From positions 1 to 6,733 of the forward strand of contig DAHU01000072.1 in NCBI GenBank assembly GCA_002495945.1: 6,733 bases of DNA. Direction: 5' to 3'. Positions 1-5,663 of the stretch are shown here, in pieces. Numbering within the stretch: the stretch's first letter is position 1; each line of letters starts with the position of its first letter. The stretch is from Euryarchaeota archaeon UBA13 (GTDB taxonomy: Archaea > Thermoplasmatota > Poseidoniia > Poseidoniales > Poseidoniaceae). The position numbers and the translations under genes were made by a program. Below the pieces are notes generated by a model, which worked only from the letters and a program-made list of their open reading frames with translations, was not told the DNA's origin and did not search any database.

Positions 1-843
1 ACCGTACTCGTCTATTATTCTGAAATGATAATAATAGGTTTTAGTGGTATTTCCGTCCGAGTCTGTGGAAGTTGTATAGTCTCTCCAAGTCAATAATTTA
101 TCGGACTGTTCTTTGACATAAACAAACATGACTTCTTTACCTTGAAACCAGACATAGGTTTGGTGGTTCCTAAAATAGAGAATTTTGGTGTGAGTAAAAT
201 AAGCGTATAGCCCAGTTATGGTTCCGACTACACCCCCAACCGTCAAAACTACAGGCAGGGCGAACTCAGAAATGACACCAACAAAAAGCACCAGACCAAG
301 AAAAACACCAAGTGGAACAAAATTGTAAAAATGATGGGTTTCAGGCGTCTCGCTTGATTGTAGTTTGGCAACATCGGTATCCTGCATTGCTCTTTTTCTC
401 TCTCTGAGTGGAATCCGCGTATCTGTTTCTGGTTCGGTCCAAAAATCTGCTTTATTTTCAGGCTTGTCGCTCGCTGAAATGTTTTCAATTATAGATTCAA
501 GATAATCAAATGCATCATCTATGTTACCACTTTGCTGATATTTCATCGCACCGTCTGCCCAATATTCAAATTCGTTTCTACGAACATCCATTTGGAAAAA
601 ACGCTCGCCTGGAGCAAGTTGAATAATCCAAAACTGTTCTGCTGAGAGAATTAAACTAATCACTAATTCGTTCAATTCATTAGGGTTGTCCATTACTATT
701 TCTTGTCTGGCGCCATCGATATCAATTTCTAAGGGATTGCTAAATCCGATGATATCACGATTACTGACGCCCTTGTTAGTAACAGATTCTTGTATAGTAT
801 CTTGCTCGTCGGGGGTCTTGACATCCCAGAAGTTAGTTGACAC
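1..843 (-). CDS. Two-helix membrane protein of unknown function, 3' end beyond the left edge
   Basis: An open frame runs without a stop from a GTG at 843-841 to the window edge (281 codons seen); the stop that closes the frame upstream is at 871-873. I chose the GTG because the resulting N-terminus, VSTNFWD, matches the start of the next gene upstream (MSESFWE), and GGAAAAGG lies just before it. The first ATG is at 693, residue 51. Residues 1-170 are hydrophilic and probably cytosolic, with a short helical stretch near 100-122 that resembles half a TPR (SGNIDDAFDYLESII). Two hydrophobic segments follow, about 175-191 and 195-216, forming a hairpin. After them comes a beta-looking region containing TYVWFQGKEVMFVYV and KTYYYHFRIIDEYG, which continues past the edge. 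I do not recognise the family. It is the last gene of the leftward group, 92 bases after the DUF3592 gene. The reading frame is well supported; the function is unknown. Confidence 0.78.
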   Translation of the reverse strand, partial: MSTNFWDVKTPDEQDTIQESVTNKGVSNRDIIGFSNPLEIDIDGARQEIVMDNPNELNELVISLILSAEQFWIIQLAPGERFFQMDVRRNEFEYWADGAMKYQQSGNIDDAFDYLESIIENISASDKPENKADFWTEPETDTRIPLRERKRAMQDTDVAKLQSSETPETHHFYNFVPLGVFLGLVLFVGVISEFALPVVLTVGGVVGTITGLYAYFTHTKILYFRNHQTYVWFQGKEVMFVYVKEQSDKLLTWRDYTTSTDSDGNTTKTYYYHFRIIDEYG

Positions 844-910
844 ACCTTTTCCATTAGGCTGGGGTTTTTGTTACTTTGGCCGACAAGATTTCACTATGGC
901 AAATAATACA

Positions 911-922
911 AGACTGGAGTCT
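911..922. repeat. Short interrupted palindrome between the two leftmost genes
   Basis: The gap contains AGACT-GG-AGTCT, two perfect 5-base arms around a 2-base centre. It lies 13 bases past the stop of the DUF3592 gene and 68 bases before the GTG of the next gene. On the minus strand it is followed by a T-rich stretch (TTGTATTATTTG), which could serve as a weak terminator for the upstream gene or a TATA-like element for the downstream one. Palindromes this short are frequent by chance, so its role is open. Confidence 0.25.
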
Positions 923-935
923 AAAGAAGTATGGT

Positions 936-1781
936 TTACGCAAAGTTACTTTTAACAGTTGTAAACGTCGACTTAAGCATACCGACTAACATAATCACTC
1001 CAATGATAACAAATGGGAACACGCAACAAACACCAAAATCTATGCCTGAAAAACCATTCTCTAATACTGCTTCACTTGGATTATCAGGATTTACGAATAC
1101 TGTCACATTACTTCCTGGAGGATAGTCTTCATCAGCATCTGCTGACCAAGAATCACAGGAGTTATCTTGACTGTAGCTCACAACATAGCCATTGTAAGTC
1201 GTATTCTCAAATGTGTACTGATAATCCACCCACAGGCAATATGTATTTCCACCCTTGCCACCGGTAGATACGTCAACTCCACTGTCGATAACCACTCCAT
1301 CAGTAGGTGTCCAATCAGCGGTCCCAATATCGGCAAGAACTGGCCCGCCGATAAATATCAATGCTACAAATGAAACTGTGCACCAAATACCGGTAAATAG
1401 CCAACCGCCAGACAAAGAGGCTAAACTAGTGGGATTATCGATTTCGATTGTGTCACTGCTGGGTTGTTCCACATCTTCGACACCATCATATTGTAATGTT
1501 GTAAGTACAGAGTCCAGAATCTTTTGGGCATCGGTTGTTGATGAGATTTGGACTACACCGGATTTGGATTTGAAGTAATCGAGAGTTTTTCTTGACCCAT
1601 TTCCGCGGTTTTGGTTATACCACCAAACAATATGATTACCATCGTTATCGCTATTCCAGTTATTGACTGGGAAATCGTCTAATGTTACATCAATTTTTAT
1701 TGCCGGCGAGGGTATGTCTTCGGATTGGTCTTCGACATTGTCACTGGACGGTAGATTCGCTTCCCAGAAACTTTCCGACAT
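936..1781 (-). CDS. DUF3592 domain-containing membrane protein
   Basis: A complete 281-residue protein from ATG at 1781 to TAA at 936, with a possible weak ribosome site (GAAGG) 8 bases before the start. Residues 1-120 are hydrophilic and rich in Asp, Ser and Asn, hence probably cytosolic. The first membrane helix spans about 127-150, the second about 249-268. Between them, residues 157-241 read as a DUF3592 domain: WTPTDGVVIDSG at its start, then an aromatic strand region (WVDYQYTFENTTYNGYVVSY), then the closing signature YPPGSNVTVFVNPDNPSEAVLENG. In this family the domain is a beta-rich module, usually outside the membrane, with no assigned activity. C182 and C209 in the domain could pair if it is extracytoplasmic, and C251-C252 are in the second helix. 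The N-terminus MSESFWE resembles that of the next gene downstream. The domain call is firm; the cellular role is unknown. Confidence 0.88.
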   Translation of the reverse strand: MSESFWEANLPSSDNVEDQSEDIPSPAIKIDVTLDDFPVNNWNSDNDGNHIVWWYNQNRGNGSRKTLDYFKSKSGVVQISSTTDAQKILDSVLTTLQYDGVEDVEQPSSDTIEIDNPTSLASLSGGWLFTGIWCTVSFVALIFIGGPVLADIGTADWTPTDGVVIDSGVDVSTGGKGGNTYCLWVDYQYTFENTTYNGYVVSYSQDNSCDSWSADADEDYPPGSNVTVFVNPDNPSEAVLENGFSGIDFGVCCVFPFVIIGVIMLVGMLKSTFTTVKSNFA

Positions 1782-1824
1782 CGTTAGGCCTTCAATTAAG
1801 TGTTTTTTTTGTGTTTACCCGACG

Positions 1825-1841
1825 CAGGCATTTTTCGCCTG
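1825..1841. repeat. Small hairpin just after the aldo/keto reductase stop
   Basis: CAGGC and GCCTG form a 5-base stem around a 7-base loop, starting directly behind the TAA of the reductase (1845-1843). On the minus strand no T-run follows; instead there is an A-run, so this is not a classical intrinsic terminator for the leftward genes. Eight Ts sit on the plus strand at 1803-1810, but no plus-strand gene would use them. It may affect RNA processing or be coincidental. Confidence 0.25.
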
Positions 1842-1842
1842 A

Positions 1843-2679
1843 TTATGGGTCAGTTGTTGGATCCCAGCCGGAAACATAGTTACACTCTAATGCCTTTATT
1901 TCTTCATAATGAGAGGAGATATCAACATCTAGCGATGCAATATTCTCAACTATGCGTTCGGGTCTACTTGATTTTGGGATAGTAATGCAGCCCTCATCAT
2001 AACAGAATTTTATTGCTACTTGAGCTGGAGTACAGTCTAATTCATTGGCGATTTTCTCGAGTTTAGGGTCGTTTACTTTATGGCCTCTTGCTAATGGTGA
2101 ATAGGCCATAATCTTGGCGCCTATTGCTTCTGTAGACTGTTTAAGTTCCGGCCTCTGTAACCAAGGATTGAATTCGACTTGGTTTACACTTGGCATGTAT
2201 TTTGCATAGCTTTTCATTGCCTCTAAATGAGCAGCACCATAATTTGAGACTCCGATTGATTTTACCCATCCTTGTTCCAAACAATATTCCATCGCTTGCC
2301 ATACAGGGGCTCTGTGGTCTGGGTTTTCCGGGGGTGCATGGACCAAGTAAAGATCGATAAAGTCCATACCGAGCAACTCTAATGATTTCTTACAGTGTTC
2401 AATAGTTTCCTCATACCCAGTTGCGTGAGCCCTACGTAATTTAGTTGTAATGAAAACAGACTCTCGAGCCACGCCGGATTCTCTAATTGCTTGGCCGACC
2501 TCATGTTCATTGTTATACGCTCTAGCCGTGTCAATGTGTGTGTAGCCAGCATTTAGTGCATTTAACACTGCATTTTTACACTCTCCTGTGTCAGACATCA
2601 GAAACACACCGAGGCCAAATTGTGGGATTTCATGTTCAAAGGCGGTCTCCCCGTTTGTCATCATGTGACTGATTCGCAT
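1843..2679 (-). CDS. Aldo/keto reductase family oxidoreductase
   Basis: An NAD(P)H-dependent cytosolic reductase of carbonyl compounds, close in layout to the AKR5-type 2,5-diketo-gluconate/methylglyoxal reductases; the substrate cannot be read from sequence. From the chosen ATG at 2679 the protein has 278 residues, normal for the family. All catalytic tetrad residues are present: D50 and Y55 in GYTHIDTARAYNNE, K80 in FITTKL, and H114 in DLYLVHAP. Other family marks are the N-terminal IPQFGLGVF strand, IGVSNYG, NQVEFNPW, AYSPLARG, and the cofactor 2'-phosphate binding stretch IPKSSRPERIVENI, which suggests NADPH. The frame is open back to an ATG at 2736, but that would overlap the upstream gene by 19 bases and add a 19-residue basic stretch not expected in the family. 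ATGs at 2664 and 2661 are also possible. The start is uncertain by a few codons; the family is secure. Confidence 0.93.
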   Translation of the reverse strand: MRISHMMTNGETAFEHEIPQFGLGVFLMSDTGECKNAVLNALNAGYTHIDTARAYNNEHEVGQAIRESGVARESVFITTKLRRAHATGYEETIEHCKKSLELLGMDFIDLYLVHAPPENPDHRAPVWQAMEYCLEQGWVKSIGVSNYGAAHLEAMKSYAKYMPSVNQVEFNPWLQRPELKQSTEAIGAKIMAYSPLARGHKVNDPKLEKIANELDCTPAQVAIKFCYDEGCITIPKSSRPERIVENIASLDVDISSHYEEIKALECNYVSGWDPTTDP

Positions 2680-2717
2680 ATTGTACGGCACATGATGGAG
2701 GTTGATGAATCCCCCGA

Positions 2718-3362
2718 TTATTCTTCTTCGGCCCAAGTTTTACGCATGACTTTCCCAGTCATCTCGCCCGCTTCAAAAGGTTCTATGTCATGGTCAACTA
2801 TCAAGTGTTTAACCATCTCATGTTGGAAGATCATCTCATTACAAACAGGGCATTCCAGTTGGGGTGCCCTACGATAGCCCATAAATTCGAGTCGCCCCTC
2901 CTTGGTTGCTAATCTTCGGCCTGTTCGTAATAGTACCGAGACAAAAACGAGAACGAATAGTACAATGAAACAACCAAAACCCATGAACACGCCCGATGGT
3001 GCTGGATTTTGTACCAACTTTAGGTTCTGGTAAACCTTCCCCTCTGGAGAATTTTGATGTTTATCCAAATCAATGATGTGGGTGAAGTTTTCACCTCTCA
3101 AGGACAATAAAATATCAATGCCATCTTCCTCGAGACCGGCATCAATTACTACTGTAAAATCACCATAAGCGTCGGTCATTGCTTTGGTGCCGCGGTATTG
3201 ATAACACTCATATGCACCTACCTCGCATTCAACATAGACATAATCCAGAGATACAGGGGTGTTATCTGCATATGTTGCTTTGCCACTTATGCGGTAGGTT
3301 TCGGCACTAGCAATTGGTGATAGTAAAACCACCAAAAATAGAGCAACAAGAATCCTGCGCAT
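2718..3362 (-). CDS. Type I membrane protein with extracellular beta domain and cytoplasmic C2H2-type zinc-binding tail
   Basis: A 214-residue protein, complete from ATG at 3362 to TAA at 2718. Residues 1-20 form a signal peptide ending in ASA. Residues 21-115 look like a carboxypeptidase-regulatory/Ig-like beta sandwich: YRISGKATYADNTPV, then a Cys pair at 46 and 53, then TDAYGDFTVVIDAG, the usual repeating pattern of such domains. One membrane helix lies at about 124-146, followed by an arginine-containing RTGRR that places the tail inside. The tail carries CPVCNEMIFQHEMVKH and a further His: C171, C174, H186 and H191 fit CX2C-X11-H-X4-H, with H181 as an alternative ligand. This could bind zinc and contact a protein or nucleic acid. 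The gene follows the CX3C lipoprotein by 49 bases and precedes the reductase. I recognise no named family for the full architecture. Topology is well supported, function is not. Confidence 0.83.
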   Translation of the reverse strand: MRRILVALFLVVLLSPIASAETYRISGKATYADNTPVSLDYVYVECEVGAYECYQYRGTKAMTDAYGDFTVVIDAGLEEDGIDILLSLRGENFTHIIDLDKHQNSPEGKVYQNLKLVQNPAPSGVFMGFGCFIVLFVLVFVSVLLRTGRRLATKEGRLEFMGYRRAPQLECPVCNEMIFQHEMVKHLIVDHDIEPFEAGEMTGKVMRKTWAEEE

Positions 3363-3411
3363 AAATCAGTGGACGTATTCGGCCTTTTAGAGTCTTGATT
3401 ATGACCTTGAT

Positions 3412-3936
3412 TCATTCGTTGGCACTTGCCCAGTAGGATAGGATTAATTCTGCATCGTCTAATTTGCCCTCATGCGTATCGGTTATCTCACCATTTGAAT
3501 TCACGAAAACCATCGTTCCTGGAGTGTTAATCTCCATTTCTAACGCAGCCTCATCGCCTTTCATGAAGGCATATGTTGTGAGGTCATTGTTAGTGCTATT
3601 ATCATCATCATCATAGGCATTTGCGGAATCATGCCATTGTTGCAGAGTTAAACCGCCGGCTCGTTCTGCCGGATCTGTGGACATGACCAGTACCGGGAGT
3701 TCGGCTTGAGCATTCCACATCGAGTGCATGGTTGAATAGCATGGTCGATTGCACCACTCTGCAGAAAACATGACGATAAACGACTGATTTTCCATGCGTT
3801 CATTGTCATACAATTCTCCATTATCGGCAATTGCTGAGAATTCTGGGAAATACCGGACTTCTTCGGCATCCTCGATACAACCAGCGTACGATGGCATAAT
3901 CAAGGCACTAATGAGGAGCAATAGTTTCAACCGCAC
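3412..3936 (-). CDS. Thioredoxin-fold lipoprotein with a CX3C motif
   Basis: A 174-residue exported protein. The start is GTG at 3936, needed to supply the signal sequence VRLKLLLLISALIMPSYAGC; the next ATG would remove most of it. YAGC at 17-20 is a lipobox, so C20 is probably lipidated and the protein sits on the outer face of the membrane. The rest reads as a thioredoxin/TlpA-like fold: PEFSAIADNGELY, the strand FIVMFSAEW, then C62-N-R-P-C66 leading into a helix, a second strand LPVLVMSTDP, and TPGTMVFVNSNGEI, where P139 is the expected cis-proline. The cysteines are spaced CX3C, not the CXXC of thioredoxins. That spacing is known from Sco/SenC copper chaperones, but I see no other Sco signature. 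An acidic low-complexity insert, DDDDNSTNND, lies at 109-118. The likely role is thiol-disulfide exchange or metal handling at the cell surface. It is probably the first gene of the leftward group. Confidence 0.85.
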   Translation of the reverse strand: MRLKLLLLISALIMPSYAGCIEDAEEVRYFPEFSAIADNGELYDNERMENQSFIVMFSAEWCNRPCYSTMHSMWNAQAELPVLVMSTDPAERAGGLTLQQWHDSANAYDDDDNSTNNDLTTYAFMKGDEAALEMEINTPGTMVFVNSNGEITDTHEGKLDDAELILSYWASANE

Positions 3937-4021
3937 GGTTTATTCTTCGATGGTTCAGTTTTCAAGGTTTTGTCACACCGCATAACCATAAAGCCATTAA
4001 TGTTCAAACAAACGGAACATC
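3937..4021. promoter_or_regulatory. Divergent intergenic region with presumed back-to-back promoters
   Basis: These 85 bases separate the start of the leftward lipoprotein gene from that of the rightward calcium-loop gene, so both promoters should lie here. The region is AT-rich. CCATAAAG (3986-3993) and CATTAATG (3995-4002) lie about 20-36 bases before the rightward ATG. On the minus strand the same area reads GCTTTATGG. These are only approximate matches to an archaeal TATA box. Neither gene shows a strong Shine-Dalgarno, in keeping with short or absent leaders. The exact elements are not resolved. Confidence 0.4.
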
Positions 4022-5095
4022 ATGGCATCAAAATATTCTATAATGCTTCTAATTGTTGCCTTGTTAGTTTCAATATGTCTACCAAGTCAAGTTAGTGCTC
4101 AAGATTCTAACTGCGCAATTGAAGGGTCATCGACAGTGGATAGAATTGGTTGTTTAGACAGTGACGGAGATGGATGGTCAGACCCTGACGATAACTGGAC
4201 AGTAGCCATGGGAGCTGATGCCTTTCCCAGTAACTCTAGCGAGCATGCCGACTTGGACCTAGATGGAATCGGTGACAATACTGATGACGATATCGATGGT
4301 GACGGAGTAATGAATGATATCGACATATGGCCTTTTGATAGTGTCATTTGGTCAGATAGAGATGGCGATGGTTTTGCCGACCAAGGATTGCATGAATTAT
4401 CAGATAATTGTCCATATGCCTATGGTAAAAGTCGTATTCGGTTAATCGGTTGTTCCGATATCGATGGGGATTTTATGCCTGACATCTATGACGATGATGC
4501 TGACGGAGACGGAATCCGTAATGAGTTGGAAAGGGCGGCGTCATCGGGCACAATATTGTACGACCCGTTTAACCCGCTATCTACACCTTTAGACACTGAC
4601 AAAGACACAATTCCCGACGTGATTGATGATGATAATGATAATGATGGATGGCCGGATATAGTGGAGTTAGATCGTGGTTCTGACATCTACAATGACGATG
4701 AAACACCATTCAATTTATATTTCGGCATCAATACTGGTGTATTTTATTCTGGAGGTTTGAGTAGTAACTCTTTCAGTTTAGAATACGATGCTGAAAGTTT
4801 AGAGATTTCAATTTCAGCATTCATGGAAATCGTCTTTGAAGAATTGGTTATTCCACTGCTACTAATTCCACTATATTTCTTCGTATTCTATCGTCGAGCA
4901 AGTAAATATCGGACACTATTAGGTCAAATTGAGTCTGCAAAGAACCTCGAGGAATTAACCGATTTGGAGAAATCAGTAAACCTGATGGTTAAAGAAAAGC
5001 GTATCAAGGTATACCACGGACTTGTTCTTCGAAACGCCATAGAAGAAATGGAGTCACGTTTCGGTGGTGAAGGTTATCTTAACGAAGAAGAATAA
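4022..5095 (+). CDS. Secreted, membrane-anchored protein with thrombospondin type 3-like calcium-binding loops
   Basis: A 357-residue protein. Residues 1-26 are a signal peptide (ends QVSA). Residues 30-228 are an acidic extracellular region of DxDxDGxxD loops of the thrombospondin type 3 kind. Six are canonical, starting near D46, D77, D91, D112, D159 and D203. Two near D146 (IDGDF) and D191 (TDKDT) lack the loop glycine. The region is a double module: each half opens with a Cys pair, C31/C44 and C130/C144, the second Cys directly before a calcium loop (IGCLDSDGDGWSD and IGCSDIDGDFMPD). A spacer of about 45 residues (229-274) leads to one membrane helix at about 275-290, followed by YRRASKYR, and a charged, mostly helical cytoplasmic tail to 357 containing NLEELTDLEKSV. 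The likely role is a calcium-stabilised surface protein, perhaps for adhesion or binding. The tail suggests contact with an internal partner. It may be co-transcribed with the YjbQ-family gene 50 bases on. Confidence 0.88.
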   Translation: MASKYSIMLLIVALLVSICLPSQVSAQDSNCAIEGSSTVDRIGCLDSDGDGWSDPDDNWTVAMGADAFPSNSSEHADLDLDGIGDNTDDDIDGDGVMNDIDIWPFDSVIWSDRDGDGFADQGLHELSDNCPYAYGKSRIRLIGCSDIDGDFMPDIYDDDADGDGIRNELERAASSGTILYDPFNPLSTPLDTDKDTIPDVIDDDNDNDGWPDIVELDRGSDIYNDDETPFNLYFGINTGVFYSGGLSSNSFSLEYDAESLEISISAFMEIVFEELVIPLLLIPLYFFVFYRRASKYRTLLGQIESAKNLEELTDLEKSVNLMVKEKRIKVYHGLVLRNAIEEMESRFGGEGYLNEEE

Positions 5096-5145
5096 CCGCC
5101 AGCTTGTACTCGCTGTTGATAGACTTGATGTGATTTGTCTCTGCT

Positions 5146-5607
5146 ATGGGCGAGTTAATCACCGGGCAGGCAGCAACCTATGTCGAAGAGATGCATGTTA
5201 ATACAAATGAAAGATATGAGATAATCTGTATAACTAAAGACGTTCAAAGAATAATTTCCGAGTCTGGCATAAAGGATGGTTTAGTATTAGTTAATCCAAT
5301 GCATATCACAGCATCTTGCTATGTTAACGACCTTGAATATGGCCTCCATCATGATATTATGAAATGGTTGGAAAAGGTTGCACCGTTCTACGGGGTTAAC
5401 GGTCGAGATGGTGAGGAATATCACCACCACAGAACCGGCGAAGATAATGGAGACGCTCATCTAAAGCGCCAACTCCTCGGCCAACAAGTAACTATGCCAG
5501 TGCGTAATGGTCGTTTACATTTAGGCACATGGGAGCAAATTCATTACGCTGAATTTGATGGTCAGCGAAACAAGCGAATCCTGGTCAAAGTCATTGGTAT
5601 AATGTAA
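5146..5607 (+). CDS. yjbQ: YjbQ/UPF0047 family protein (secondary thiamine-phosphate synthase type)
   Basis: A 153-residue cytosolic protein matching the YjbQ (UPF0047) family along its whole length. The signatures are DGLVLVNPMHITAS (44-57, with H53), YVNDLEYGLHHDIMKWLEKVAP (59-80 region), HHRTGEDNGDAHLK (94-107, with H94, N101 and H105), and GRLHLGTWEQIHYAEFDG (122-139, with W129, E130, E136 and D138). The conserved histidines and acids cluster into a metal- or substrate-binding pocket in known structures. Some members have weak thiamine-phosphate synthase activity that rescues thiE mutants, but the natural role of the family is not settled. The PMHITAS form is a common subtype of the more usual PHTTAA. 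An in-frame TGA at 5131 limits the start. ATG at 5146 gives a slightly long N-terminus; ATG at 5191 (residue 16) would leave almost nothing before the first strand, so I prefer 5146. No Shine-Dalgarno is visible. Confidence 0.93.
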   Translation: MGELITGQAATYVEEMHVNTNERYEIICITKDVQRIISESGIKDGLVLVNPMHITASCYVNDLEYGLHHDIMKWLEKVAPFYGVNGRDGEEYHHHRTGEDNGDAHLKRQLLGQQVTMPVRNGRLHLGTWEQIHYAEFDGQRNKRILVKVIGIM

Positions 5608-5611
5608 AAAA
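5606..5611 (-). terminator. Possible T-tract terminator for the TPR gene
   Basis: The 56-base convergent gap between the YjbQ-family and TPR genes contains six As on the plus strand (TTTTTT in the minus direction), 53 bases past the TPR stop. Archaeal RNA polymerase can terminate at such T-tracts without a stable hairpin. For the opposite direction there is only TATAGTTTTCTC near 5653-5664. No strong stem-loop is present, so both calls are weak. Confidence 0.25.
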
Positions 5612-5663
5612 TAGATGCCCAACCATCGGTATCCAAACTGGGGACTATTGGATTATAGTTTTC

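Noticed and set aside
249..488. A 79-codon minus-strand ORF with a hydrophobic C-terminus
   Set aside because: It overlaps, in another frame, the much longer open frame that covers 1-843 and makes better protein sense.
686..1578. Several plus-strand ORFs of 60-107 codons
   Set aside because: They lie opposite the two left membrane-protein genes, have no recognisable domain, and read as shadows of those genes.
1803..1810. A run of eight Ts as a terminator
   Set aside because: It is on the plus strand, where no gene ends nearby; in the direction of the local genes it is an A-run.
3648..3869. A 73-codon minus-strand ORF with several cysteines
   Set aside because: It is a shifted frame within the thioredoxin-fold gene, whose own frame has a signal peptide and the expected strand pattern.
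4099..4686. Minus-strand Ser/Pro-rich ORFs and the GAT-rich DNA as a tandem repeat array
   Set aside because: The repetition follows from the Asp-rich calcium loops of the plus-strand gene; units are not regular at the DNA level.
2718..5095. Identical EEE-TAA endings of the zinc-finger and calcium-loop proteins
   Set aside because: Three glutamates before a stop are too short and too common in acidic proteins to mean anything.
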